A DNA stretch of 54,735 bases, from NCBI GenBank assembly GCA_003564155.1, contig PWOA01000057.1, positions 1 through 54,735 of the forward strand, in the 5' to 3' direction. The stretch is from Candidatus Cloacimonadota bacterium. Its GTDB lineage: Bacteria > Cloacimonadota > Cloacimonadia > Cloacimonadales > PWNZ01. The notes under the pieces were generated by a model. The model had not been told where the DNA came from. It did not search any database and was given only the letters and a program-made list of their open reading frames with translations. The translations under genes and the position numbers were made by a program. Positions 44,366 to 54,410 of the stretch are shown here, in pieces. How positions within the stretch are numbered: position 1 is the stretch's first letter; every line of letters starts with the position of its first letter.

Positions 44366-46354
44366 ATGATTAATAAACAATTAAATAAAACCTTAAAGTA
44401 TATGCCTGATGCTCCCGGAGTTTATCTGATGAAAAACGGCTTAGGTGATATTATTTATATAGGTAAAGCTTTATCGTTAAATAAAAGAGTGCGTTCTTAC
44501 TTTATCGGCAAAAGTAATGAAACCGGTAAGACTTCGCTCACGCACACTGACTCAGATTCAACGTCTCTCAGTTCGGACAATTACAAAACTAAGATTGATA
44601 ATATGCTCAAGAGAGTTGTAAACATTGAATACATAGTAACTTCAACTGAAGAAGAGGCTCTTTTATTAGAAGCAAACCTTATAAAGAGGCATAAACCACG
44701 CTATAACATATTATTAAAGGATGATAAACGTTATCCGTTTATTAAGTTGACTTTACAAGAACCTTTCCCTCGGTTATATGTCGTTAGACAGATTAAGAAA
44801 GATGGTTCGAAATACTTCGGTCCATATGCTGATGCGACAACTCTTAGAAAAACACTCCGTTATATTGAATGGATACTTCAATTAAGAAATTGTAAACGTA
44901 CTATAGCTGGAGAATTCACTAAATCAGATACAACCGACAATAAGTGCCTGTCAAACCAACGAAATTCACAAAATAATTCACAACACTCCGGTTCAAGGCA
45001 AATTAGAAAACCATATGATAAACCTTGCCTTAACTTTCAAATCTATAAATGCCCTGCACCTTGTATAGGTAATATTAGTATAAAAGATTATCGAAAGGTA
45101 GTAAACGATATTATCTTTTTTTTAAACGGTAAAGATCGAGAAATCATTGAACGATTGAAAGAGGAAATGATTAACGCTGGAACTGCTTTACAATTTGAAA
45201 AAGCTGCAAAAATCAGAGATCGAATTGCAACTATCGAACGAATTCGCAGATCACAAACTATACATTTTACCGATGATAACAATCGAGATGTCATAGCTAT
45301 ATATAAGGAACAAAATATCGCTGTTGTTTCCGTTTTAAAAATACTATCCGGCAAACTTTTAAATAATTAGAATCATCGGCTTAATAACGTAGAAGACGCT
45401 AATACACCAGATATCTTGTCTGCATTTATAAGTCAATATTATGCCAATATAATAGATTCATTACCACATAAAATTATGCTCTCGGAAGTCCCCACAGATT
45501 ATGACATCTTAAATAACTGGCTAAAAAATAGACTTAATATACCCTCTAAGGGAGATAATAGGTTGTTGATGAATATTGCTAAAAAAAATGCCTTTAATCA
45601 TATAGAATCTATTAAGTTAAGTCATTTGAGAAAAACTGATAGAACGATATATCCTATACAAGAATTAAAAGAGAAATTGAGGCTTAGCAAACTGCCTCGT
45701 AAAATTGTTTGTCTTGATGTCTCTACTATCGGCGGTGTTGATACCGTTTCTTCAATGGTGTATTTTGAAAACGGTAAACCTTTGAAAAAAAGATATCGTC
45801 GCTTTTTAATTAAGACAGATGAGGTTCAAAATGATTACGCTGCTATATCAGAAACCCTCTCCCGCTATATCGCTAAAGTTACTCCTGATGATGTGCCCGA
45901 CTTAATAGTTATAGATGGGGGAAAAGGACACCTCAATATCGCTGTGAAAACAATGAACGAAATTCTGAGTGAAAATTGTGTTATTGATAAAGATATATTG
46001 AATCAAATACCAATAATATCTATCGCAAAAAAAGTCGAACAAGTTTTCAAACATAATCATGATTCACCTATACTTCTGCCTCGTTCTTCATCAGCTTTAC
46101 GGCTTTTAGTAAATATCAGAGATGAAGCACACCGCTTTGCGGTTAATTACCATCGACACAAAAGAAAAAAGAGAACCTTAGCGAGTGAATTGGACAAAAT
46201 AAAAGGAATAGGTGAAAACACGAAATTTACTCTCCTGAAACAATTTGGATCTGTAGATAACATTAGAAAGGCTACCTCACAAGAGCTTATGTCAGTTAAA
46301 GGGATTGGGGGAAAAACAGCTCAATTGATTAAAGATAATCTAAACAGTTCGTAA
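44366..46354 (+). pseudogene. uvrC: UvrC excinuclease subunit interrupted by one in-frame TAG
   Basis: Both halves are in one frame and together equal a full UvrC (about 662 residues if read through). Before the stop: GIY-YIG nuclease (PDAPGVYLMKNGLGDIIYIGK) and UVR domain (AGTALQFEKAAKIRDRI). After it: RNase H-like nuclease (VIDGGKGHL, DEAHRFAVNYHRHKRKK) and two HhH motifs (IKGIGENTKF, VKGIGGKTAQL). The TAG at 45368-45370 falls at the start of the RNase H-like domain, between KLLNN and NHRLNN, with no loss of coding character. The downstream half has no ribosome site, so it would not be made alone. ATG 44366 is chosen over TTG 44357. Nonsense mutation or sequence error are likeliest. Confidence 0.9.
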
Positions 46355-46536
46355 CTGAAAAAACTTGGGTGGACCAAAATTTCTTAGCTGCAAATGAACT
46401 TTACTATTTTGCAAGCCTCCCCCTCGGAATGCACTTTAAGTTCTATATACGTCGGAATAAGCTTATTTTCTTGACACAACAAGGCAGTAGACTTTCTTTT
46501 TTTTAAAAGTAGTAAATAATACTTGAGGAGAATTAT

Positions 46537-47979
46537 ATGGATATTTTAGAATTAGCTGTCGGCAAAGCTCATTCTTTAGGTGCTGATTATGCTGATATCC
46601 GTATCCAAAATAATCAAACAGAATTTGTTTTTCTGCGTAATTTAAGTTTGAAAAACACTTCCCACAATGAATTATACGGATATGGAATACGCGTTTTTAA
46701 AAACGGTGCCTGGGGCTTTGCACATAGTAATATTTTTAGTGAAGAGGCGGTTCTTAAAACTGTTCAACGTGCTTTCTACTTAGCCGAACAATCAGGACGT
46801 TTGCAGTATGGGAAAGGATTAAAACTAGCTACTGAACGAAGCTATATTGACACTTACAGGACACCCTGTATCATTGATCCTTTTTCAATACCTTTAGCTG
46901 AAAAAGTGGAACTCATGATCGAAGTTAATAAAACTCTATTAAACTATCAGGGCATAAAACAAGCCATGTTTTTGCTGGAATGTACGAAGATTGATAAGCA
47001 GTTTGCCTCGACACTTGGAACTCGCCTTGAGATTAACGCTGTATATACCGAGCCAACTTTTCGAGCAACTGCAGTTATACCTGAAGACAGTCAATCAAGA
47101 AGTTTTCGTGAAGGTGGTGTAGCTGCCGGTTGGGAGTACATACAAAACTTGAATTTGATTGAAAAAGCTGAAAAAGTTGCCGAAGAAGCTATCATGAAAG
47201 TTAAGGCCGACAGTTTAGGAGATGAGCGAAGGCGTACCTTAGTTTTAGATCCTATACATATGTCATTAACAATGCATGAATCAGTTGGCCATCCTACTGA
47301 ATTAGACCGCGTTTTAGGGTGGGAAGCTGATTTTGCAGGCAGGAGTTTTGCAACAACAGATAAATTAGGAAACTTTCAGTATGGAAGTGCGGCTGTCAAT
47401 TTCCTGGCGGACAATACATTAGAAGGCGGATTAGCTACTATGGGCTATGATGATGATGGAGTACCCAGTCAAAAATGGTATCTTATCAAAAAGGGTATCC
47501 TTCAAGAATACGGTACAACTCGTGATGTAGCTCCTTTAATCGGATTAGAAATGAGTCGGGGTTGTAGTCGAGCTACTCATTATTTTGATTTTCCTATTAA
47601 CAGGATCCCAAATCTATACTTAGAACCGGGTAAAAAAGAATTAACTCCAAACGATTTGATAGCCGACTGTGAAGATGCTATTTATATTGAAGGACAAGGT
47701 AGTTTTTCAATAGATCAATTACGCTTGAATTTCCAGTTTGGAGGAGACATGTTTTGGGAGATAAAGAACGGGAAAAAGGTTCGACCTCTTAAAAAGATAA
47801 TCTATAAATCAAACAATCCTGAGTTTTGGAACAGTGTAGATGCCATCTGTGACCGTCGATTCTTTAAGACTTTCGGAGTAACTAATTGTGGGAAAGGCCA
47901 ACCGGGACAGCGTGGCAGAATGACCCATGGAGGATCTACTGCCCGTTTTCGCAACATTCGAGTAGGAGGTTCACAATGA
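46537..47979 (+). CDS. tldD: TldD-like metalloprotease
   Basis: A 480-residue member of the TldD/PmbA family. The zinc site HExxxH is H247-H251 in MHESVGHPTELD. Other family blocks are YGYGIRVFKNGAWGFA, GGLATMGYDDDG and TRDVAPLIG. TldD forms a heterodimer with TldE/PmbA in which TldD carries the zinc; the pair degrades unfolded peptides and matures some modified peptides in other bacteria. TTGAGGAG precedes the ATG, and its stop overlaps the start of the TldE-like gene (ATGA). Confidence 0.95.
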   Translation: MDILELAVGKAHSLGADYADIRIQNNQTEFVFLRNLSLKNTSHNELYGYGIRVFKNGAWGFAHSNIFSEEAVLKTVQRAFYLAEQSGRLQYGKGLKLATERSYIDTYRTPCIIDPFSIPLAEKVELMIEVNKTLLNYQGIKQAMFLLECTKIDKQFASTLGTRLEINAVYTEPTFRATAVIPEDSQSRSFREGGVAAGWEYIQNLNLIEKAEKVAEEAIMKVKADSLGDERRRTLVLDPIHMSLTMHESVGHPTELDRVLGWEADFAGRSFATTDKLGNFQYGSAAVNFLADNTLEGGLATMGYDDDGVPSQKWYLIKKGILQEYGTTRDVAPLIGLEMSRGCSRATHYFDFPINRIPNLYLEPGKKELTPNDLIADCEDAIYIEGQGSFSIDQLRLNFQFGGDMFWEIKNGKKVRPLKKIIYKSNNPEFWNSVDAICDRRFFKTFGVTNCGKGQPGQRGRMTHGGSTARFRNIRVGGSQ

Positions 47980-49256
47980 AAAAAAAGATGAAACAAACCG
48001 GTGAGATCATAAAAAAAATCTGCCAAGCAGATGACTTTACTTTAAAAATTTATCGAACAAAAAACCATTTCACTCGTTTCGCTCAAAATGCCATAACTCA
48101 ACATATAGATGGTGAAAATGTAGAAATCCAGCTTGATGTTGCCTTTGATAATAAAACAGGTTCTGCTTCCGTTAATCAGTATGATGATGAAAACCTCACT
48201 ATGTTGGTCGAAAAGACAGAGAGTATTGCCAAATTGAATAAAGCGGATCCTGAATTTGTTGCTTCAGAAGGGAAACATAACTTGAGACAACCGGACGATC
48301 CTCCTCAACCGACTGTAAACCTTAAAGCTGCTGAGATGGTAGATGATATCCGAAAATGTATCAACAATGCCCAAAAAAAAGAAGCACAGGTCTCGGGTAT
48401 ATCGGAACGTTATATCACTGAAAACTATATGCTTACCCGGAATGGATTCGAAGGATATGATCAAGAAGCACATTTTGCTCACTCAATGACAATGAGAAAA
48501 GGAAATGTTGAAACAAAGGTTTCTTCTTCTATCAACGATCATGCCTCTTTTTCTATGGACAATATGATACAGCAGCTTAACAGTCAGTTTGACTCACTTC
48601 AAGAACCTCAAAAGATCGATAAAGGAAAAATTCCGGTCATTATGAGGCCTCAAGCCGTTATAGAGTGGGTTAGCTATCTAATTTGGATGTATCAGCTTCG
48701 AGAAGCCGATGAAGGAATAAACCCATATACTAACCAGATAGGTAAACAATTCTTTGGTAAAAATTTTACCTTACGTTCCTCAGTAAACAATCCCCTGATA
48801 CATGCTCCTCTTTTCAATAGACACGGCATCCCTACAACTAATATCGACTGGATAGTAAAGGGTATTATTAATAATATGCAAACTGATCGTTATTACGCTC
48901 AAAAAAAAGGTGTTAAACCATGTTCAGTCTTTAATATTGATATTGAAGGTGGTAAGACAAGTGAACAGGAAATGATGAAACAAGTTGATCATGGTATTAT
49001 TCTCAATAATTTATGGTATATTCGGCCTATTGATGCCAAAAAAGGTGAATGGACAGGTTTAACTCGTGACGGTGTGTTATATTTTGAAAAAGGCAAAGTA
49101 CGTAATGCAGTCGTTAATTTACGGTGGAACGAGATATTACATGATGCAACTAAACGTATTATATCCCTGGGAGAATCGCTTCCTATAAGATACAATGCGC
49201 TTGTGCCTACGATGTTAATCGATGGCTTCAATTTCGTGGATGTAACTACATTCTAA
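47976..49256 (+). CDS. TldE/PmbA-like partner of TldD
   Basis: About 426 residues from ATG 47976, directly after AGTAGGAGG and overlapping the tldD stop; a longer frame from 47886 lies within tldD and is rejected. There is no HExxxH site, as expected for the TldE/PmbA partner, which shapes the shared peptide tunnel. Family-like blocks: FTRFAQNAITQHIDGENV, GKNFTLRSSVNNPLIHAP and TRDGVLYFEKGKVRNAVVNL. It probably forms the heterodimer with the TldD-like protein. No precursor peptide gene for a ribosomal natural product is seen beside the pair. Confidence 0.92.
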   Translation: MKKKMKQTGEIIKKICQADDFTLKIYRTKNHFTRFAQNAITQHIDGENVEIQLDVAFDNKTGSASVNQYDDENLTMLVEKTESIAKLNKADPEFVASEGKHNLRQPDDPPQPTVNLKAAEMVDDIRKCINNAQKKEAQVSGISERYITENYMLTRNGFEGYDQEAHFAHSMTMRKGNVETKVSSSINDHASFSMDNMIQQLNSQFDSLQEPQKIDKGKIPVIMRPQAVIEWVSYLIWMYQLREADEGINPYTNQIGKQFFGKNFTLRSSVNNPLIHAPLFNRHGIPTTNIDWIVKGIINNMQTDRYYAQKKGVKPCSVFNIDIEGGKTSEQEMMKQVDHGIILNNLWYIRPIDAKKGEWTGLTRDGVLYFEKGKVRNAVVNLRWNEILHDATKRIISLGESLPIRYNALVPTMLIDGFNFVDVTTF

Positions 49257-49296
49257 TAGACGAATAATTATAATTTTAGTATAGATTTTGAGACAG

Positions 49297-49974
49297 ATGA
49301 TTAATTATCAAAAAATATTACAATTACTAAATATATTAGCTTTTGTAGCTATGATTACAGTAAATGCTCTAGCCAATATACTGCCGATTGCCGGAAAACA
49401 AACAGGTGAATTATCAGCTCAATATCCCAATCTTTTTGTACCTGCGGGATTTACCTTTTCTATATGGGGTTTAATATACTTTCTATTATTATGTTTTACT
49501 CTTTATCAAGCACGAGGACTTTTTTGTTCAGATGCTGACAGTTCTAGGATACCGGATAAGATTAGAGAGTTATTCTTCATAACCTGTATCTTAAATATCA
49601 GTTGGATATTGGCTTGGCATTATGAATTAGTCTTAATATCGGTAATAATCATGCTTTGCTTGTTATCTTGTCTGATCATCATATATTTACGACTCAAAAT
49701 AGGAATAGAAAAACCTCTCAAAACCGAAAAAATAATGATGCACATCCCCTTCAGTGTATACCTCGCTTGGATAACAGTGGCTTCTATTGCAAATATTACA
49801 GCTTTTTTAGTGTATATAGAATGGAATAGATTCGGCATGAGTGAGTTGTTTTGGTTTATAACTATGATTTCTATATGTACCATAATAGGTCTGATAACTC
49901 TTTATCGCCGGCGTGACATCTTTTTCTGTTTAGTCATAATTTGGTCTTTTGTCGGTATATTACTTAGAAGTTAA
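49297..49974 (+). CDS. TspO-like membrane protein
   Basis: About 225 residues from ATG 49297; a TTG three codons upstream is the alternative. Six hydrophobic segments are visible. The N-terminal part, NALANILPIAGKQTGELS then FVPAGFTFSIWGLIYFLLLC, resembles the TspO/MBR (tryptophan-rich sensory protein) group, whose members bind porphyrins and other hydrophobic ligands. The protein is longer than classical TspO (about 160 residues), so it belongs to an extended branch and function is uncertain. It follows the tldD-tldE pair on the same strand. Confidence 0.6.
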   Translation: MINYQKILQLLNILAFVAMITVNALANILPIAGKQTGELSAQYPNLFVPAGFTFSIWGLIYFLLLCFTLYQARGLFCSDADSSRIPDKIRELFFITCILNISWILAWHYELVLISVIIMLCLLSCLIIIYLRLKIGIEKPLKTEKIMMHIPFSVYLAWITVASIANITAFLVYIEWNRFGMSELFWFITMISICTIIGLITLYRRRDIFFCLVIIWSFVGILLRS

Positions 49975-50123
49975 CTTTATTAACTAAGCTTAATTATGTT
50001 TTATCATTGAAATACCAGGTATTCATTATGACAATGAAGAACACTATCTATGAAATTGATAACATAAATTTTTCGAAACAGATCTAACCCATTAACCTGT
50101 ATTCTATTAAAAAGGATTGTTTT

Positions 50124-52370
50124 ATGAAAATATCTTATATTGGTACCTACCCTCCACGGCAATGTGGTATTGGAACTTTTACAAATAACCTGCTCAAGGC
50201 TATCGGTTATAACATTGATCCTCATAATGTTAAAGATCATGCAGCAGTTATAGCATTGAACGAAATGGACGTTAGCTATAATTATCCTCCTGAAGTTAAA
50301 TATACAATTCGTCAAAATCATCAAAGAGATTATGTCAGTGCTGCTAACTTTATAAATATGAGTACTGCCGATGTGTGCATTCTGGAACACGAATTTGGAA
50401 TTTTTGGAGGAGATATGGGAATATACATTCTCCCTTTAATTCATCGGTTAGAAATACCTTTAATAACAACATTCCACACTGTTCTTCAAAATCCCAACAT
50501 CATTCAACAAACAATCATCAGGCAAATCGCGGCTAAAGCATCTAAGATCGTCGTCATGAGCAATAAAGCAGTAGCGATGCTTAAAGAGATATATGATATT
50601 CCGGATAACAAGATCACTCTTATCCCCCATGGTGTTCCTTCCTTCGATATTCCGTCGCTGGAATCAGTAAAACAAAAATTCAATTTCCGTAACCGTAAAG
50701 TTCTTTTTACTTTCGGATTAATTAGCAGAAACAAGGGTATTGAAACTGTCATTAATTCACTGCCACCGGTCGTAGAAAAACACCCTCAACTATTATATTT
50801 AGTCTTGGGGAATACCCATCCTAATGTTCTTAAACATTCCGGTGAAGAATATCGCAACTATTTAATTCAACTGGCAAGAAATAATAATGTTGAAGAGAAT
50901 GTGTTCTTTATGAAGAAATTTGTAGATGAAAGAACGCTCTTTGAATATCTTTCTGCCATCGATATCTACATCACACCTTATCTTAACGAAGAACAAATAA
51001 CCAGTGGTACCCTTTCTTATGCAGTCGGAGCGGGAGCTGCAGTAGTATCAACACCTTATTGGCATGCCCAAGAACTACTTGCAGAAAAACGTGGATGCAT
51101 CTTCGATTTTAACGATTCACAACAACTATCTAACATACTTATAGACCTTCTTGATAATCCTGAAAAATTAAAAACTGTCCGTAATAATGCATATGAATAT
51201 GGGAAACACTTTCGCTGGGCTAATGTAGGAAACCAATATTTAAAGCTAATAGAAGACGTCAGGAACAATTATACCGTCACTAAAGGTGAGAGACCAATAA
51301 TTAATCCGAATATTTTACCCACTTTCCGGTTGGATCATATTAAAAGGCTTACTGATGACACCGGCATCGTACAGCATGCAGTTTACGGCATCCCTAACCT
51401 GAAAGAAGGTTACTGTACCGATGATGTATCCAGAGCATTAATTATGTCTCTGATGGCTTATCGGCAAAACAAAAACCCAATTGCTATCGAACTGTTACCC
51501 ATCTATTTAAGTTTTATTCACTATATGCAAACCGAGAAAGGTACCTTCAGGAATTTCCTGTCTTTTGATCGTCAGTTTTTAGATGAAAAAGGTTCGGAAG
51601 ACTCTTTTGGCCGAACTATATGGGCTTTAGGTTACATTATTAAATTCAGTCCTACCCACTCATTTCATCAGTTTGCTAAAGATATCTTTTTTAAAGCTAT
51701 TGCTAATTTTGACACCTTAACCCACCTGAGAGGTATTGCTAACACTGTCATAGGTATTTCATATTACCTGCGGGCAAATAATAATGATGAAGAATTGCTT
51801 GATAAACTCTCTAAACTAACTGCTAAATTAATTGATAGTTATAAACAGCATTGCACAGATAATTGGAAATGGTTTGAAGATATAATTAGCTATGATAACG
51901 GTATTCTCCCTTTGGCTTTGTTTCATTCGGGAGAAATAACAGGCGATGCTTCCGCTATTGAAATAGCCAAAGAAGCAACTTCATTCTTAGACTCTTTGAC
52001 CCTGTCAAAAGGTCATTTATCTCCAATTGGTTCACGAGGATGGTTAAAAAAAGAGGGAAAACCGGCTCAATTTGCTCAACAATCTATAGATGTTATGGCT
52101 AAAATACTTCTCTTCTTTGAAGCATATAACGCAACCAAAGAAAAAGATTATATTGGAAAAATGTTTCTTGCCTATAGATGGTATTTAGGTGAAAATGACC
52201 TGCGTCTTCCTCTCTATGATTATGAAACTAAAGGTTGCTGTGATGGTCTCGATTCATATGGTGTCAACCATAATCAAGGTGCTGAAAGCACTTTAGCTTA
52301 CCTTATTTCACATCTAACTGTTCTTCAAGCTTTGGAATTAGAGTATCAATACATCAGAAATACTGAATAG
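50124..52370 (+). CDS. GT4 glycosyltransferase fused to a C-terminal helical domain
   Basis: A 748-residue, probably cytosolic two-domain protein. Residues 1-375 form a GT4 enzyme: start YIGTYPPRQCGIGTFTNNLL, EHEFGIFGGDMG, ITTFHTVLQNP, FTFGLISRNKGIETVI and the donor block DIYITPYLNEEQITSGTLSY. Residues about 395-748 are helical with paired repeats (YCTDDVSRALIMSLM, GRTIWALGYII, AESTLAYLISHL) and resemble an (alpha/alpha)6-barrel glycosidase-type fold. AAAAAGGA precedes the ATG. The convergent neighbour is a GH130 enzyme, suggesting a shared mannose-type glycan, though the substrate is inferred. It ends in TAG. Confidence 0.88.
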   Translation: MKISYIGTYPPRQCGIGTFTNNLLKAIGYNIDPHNVKDHAAVIALNEMDVSYNYPPEVKYTIRQNHQRDYVSAANFINMSTADVCILEHEFGIFGGDMGIYILPLIHRLEIPLITTFHTVLQNPNIIQQTIIRQIAAKASKIVVMSNKAVAMLKEIYDIPDNKITLIPHGVPSFDIPSLESVKQKFNFRNRKVLFTFGLISRNKGIETVINSLPPVVEKHPQLLYLVLGNTHPNVLKHSGEEYRNYLIQLARNNNVEENVFFMKKFVDERTLFEYLSAIDIYITPYLNEEQITSGTLSYAVGAGAAVVSTPYWHAQELLAEKRGCIFDFNDSQQLSNILIDLLDNPEKLKTVRNNAYEYGKHFRWANVGNQYLKLIEDVRNNYTVTKGERPIINPNILPTFRLDHIKRLTDDTGIVQHAVYGIPNLKEGYCTDDVSRALIMSLMAYRQNKNPIAIELLPIYLSFIHYMQTEKGTFRNFLSFDRQFLDEKGSEDSFGRTIWALGYIIKFSPTHSFHQFAKDIFFKAIANFDTLTHLRGIANTVIGISYYLRANNNDEELLDKLSKLTAKLIDSYKQHCTDNWKWFEDIISYDNGILPLALFHSGEITGDASAIEIAKEATSFLDSLTLSKGHLSPIGSRGWLKKEGKPAQFAQQSIDVMAKILLFFEAYNATKEKDYIGKMFLAYRWYLGENDLRLPLYDYETKGCCDGLDSYGVNHNQGAESTLAYLISHLTVLQALELEYQYIRNTE

Positions 52371-52442
52371 CAGATAAATGCACCGACTAACAAAGTTTTC
52401 AGATAAAGACTTTATACTTGATAAACTTATCTGTACGGAAAC

Positions 52443-53903
52443 TTACTCTAATCTCTTGAGCAGTTTATCTAACTCAACCATCACAAACCCGGAAGAACTG
52501 TCGGATATACCATAAGGAATTATCAGCATGTTTTCATGTATCATACTTCCACAGCTATATACTACATTGGGTACATAACCTTCACGTTCTTCATCATTTG
52601 GTACTAATAGTGGATCTTTTAGGCGGCCTATTATTTTTGTCGGGTCTTCCAGATCCAATAAAACCGCACCCAAACTATACTGCCTTAAAGGTCCGACTCC
52701 ATGGGTAACAACCAGCCAACCGGCTGCTGTTTCAAGAGGTGAGCCGCAGTTACCTACCTTTACATATTCCCAGGAATATTTGGGACTATATAATAATATC
52801 GGATTATCCCAAATATTAATATTCTCCGAATAGTTAAGATAGCTATTTGTTCCATCAATACGTGAGAACATAGCATACTTACCATTAATTTTACGAGGGA
52901 ATAATGCCAAGTTCTTATTTTGAGCACCTTTTCCGTGCAAAGGCCTTATTCTAAAATGGTAAAAATCTTCTGTTTCTATTAACTTCGGCAATATAGTTGT
53001 ACCACTAAAGGCTGTATAAGTTGCATAATAGGTTATTTTACCATCATCATCCTTAAATTTTACAAACCGGGCATCTTCTATGCCGTTTCGTTCTGTATAC
53101 GATACCGGGAAAATAACTCTTTCCGTAGGATGAGTATCTTTAGAAAAAACAATCTCGTAATGTGAGTCCGCCAACCAAACAATCTGTTCTGTAGTTCTTT
53201 TCTTATGCTGTGAAGGGATATTGTTCATAGCCAAAGTTTCCTCAACAGCTAAACGTAACTCACCATATACAAAAGTATTATTTAGTCTTGATAATACGGA
53301 AGATATTATTTCTTTATCAAGATCCATCTCCTCAAGCTTCTGCTTGAAAACATCTCTATTGTATTCATTGCGTTTTATTCGTTCAGCCGGCTCAATATAT
53401 CTTCCTACCTTTTCAAATGTAAAATTACCGTTTAAATCAATTACACCTACCCTAAATACAATGGAAGATATATGCCCTTCACCCGTAGCTCTAAAGCTGA
53501 CAATTATCCGTTTCGATCCTTCATCCAAACCTGCTTGATCAGGATATTCAACAATAGAAGGATTAAAAAAAGCTGCAGACTCTATTGAGTATTCTTGCGA
53601 AAAATAAGCACCTATCATTAATTGTTTTGTCTGGCATAAATCGTCTAAATCCCATTCTTGTGAGTCCACTAATTTCTTGACTTTCTGAAAATGATGGTTG
53701 AATATTTTAGTAATATTACGATGACGTTGGGAAAACTCTCGCAGAATATTATTTAACAGTAATGTGACTTCGTCTTCCGGTAATGAAATAATCATCTTTA
53801 AAATAGCTGTAGTTTGTTGAGGATTGTTTTCTAAAAAACGTATAATAACCCTACGTGGATCAGGGTAAAAACGGTTAGACTTACGTGTTACGGGTAAACG
53901 CAT
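52443..53903 (-). CDS. Glycoside hydrolase family 130-type protein
   Basis: A 486-residue enzyme. An N-terminal helical stretch (1-130) precedes the five-bladed propeller typical of GH130, with NGIEDARFVKFKDDDG matching the family's EDxR block, GNCGSPLETAAGWLVVTHG and YSCGSMIHENMLIIPYGISD near the end. GH130 enzymes are mainly beta-mannoside phosphorylases or hydrolases; which applies cannot be read here. The N-terminal extension marks the larger subfamily found next to GT4 genes. AAAGGAAG precedes the ATG. It faces the fused glycosyltransferase gene, with 72 bases between the stops. Confidence 0.87.
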   Translation of the reverse strand: MRLPVTRKSNRFYPDPRRVIIRFLENNPQQTTAILKMIISLPEDEVTLLLNNILREFSQRHRNITKIFNHHFQKVKKLVDSQEWDLDDLCQTKQLMIGAYFSQEYSIESAAFFNPSIVEYPDQAGLDEGSKRIIVSFRATGEGHISSIVFRVGVIDLNGNFTFEKVGRYIEPAERIKRNEYNRDVFKQKLEEMDLDKEIISSVLSRLNNTFVYGELRLAVEETLAMNNIPSQHKKRTTEQIVWLADSHYEIVFSKDTHPTERVIFPVSYTERNGIEDARFVKFKDDDGKITYYATYTAFSGTTILPKLIETEDFYHFRIRPLHGKGAQNKNLALFPRKINGKYAMFSRIDGTNSYLNYSENINIWDNPILLYSPKYSWEYVKVGNCGSPLETAAGWLVVTHGVGPLRQYSLGAVLLDLEDPTKIIGRLKDPLLVPNDEEREGYVPNVVYSCGSMIHENMLIIPYGISDSSSGFVMVELDKLLKRLE

Positions 53904-54410
53904 ATATCAACTTCCTTTCGGTTTTTGTGTCTTTAATAAATAAAACATCAATAATCGGACTCCTTCTCCGTCAAGATCTTTCTCATACAGATTTGTTTCA
54001 ATATATAATTGTAAGCCTAATTTAAACTATTCAATTACCATTGAAAACTGAGATTATCTTTAATAATGCATTCGACTTTGCAGAATAATTAATCATTCGA
54101 CACAGTCCCGATTTTAACAATAAAGGTATAACGGCCCTAGGAAACTTGCCTTCCAAAACCCGAAAGATCTAGGTACACTATTTTAAATGTATCCGGGGTA
54201 TACCTGATCTGATCAAAATCCCCAATGTTTTCGGTTCAGGGAAAAAAGCAATGCAACTTAATTGTCCACTCAACCTTTATGCATTGTGTTCCATTCAGTT
54301 TACCGGATTTTAGACACACAAAAGGGGTATAGCCAATTGACTATACCCCTCTAAACTACAGTGGTTATTTAGGTAAGTCTAACCACTTTTGCTAAGATGA
54401 TGAGTTATTT
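53904..54410. other. Intergenic region with a terminator near its right side
   Basis: Apart from the hairpin at 54323-54350, the region (about 500 bases) shows no coding frame, RNA gene or repeat that I can recognise. It must hold the promoter of the GH130 gene near 53930-54000. Confidence 0.5.
54323..54350 (-). terminator. Rho-independent terminator of the right-edge gene
   Basis: A perfect 10-base stem (AGGGGTATAG with CTATACCCCT) around an 8-base loop is followed on the minus strand by TTT and TGTG. It sits about 60 bases after the stop of the right-edge gene. Confidence 0.8.

Noticed and set aside
45368-45370. TAG as a reassigned sense codon (for example pyrrolysine)
   Set aside because: Several genes here end at family-expected positions with TAG, RF1 is encoded, and UvrC is not a known pyrrolysine protein.
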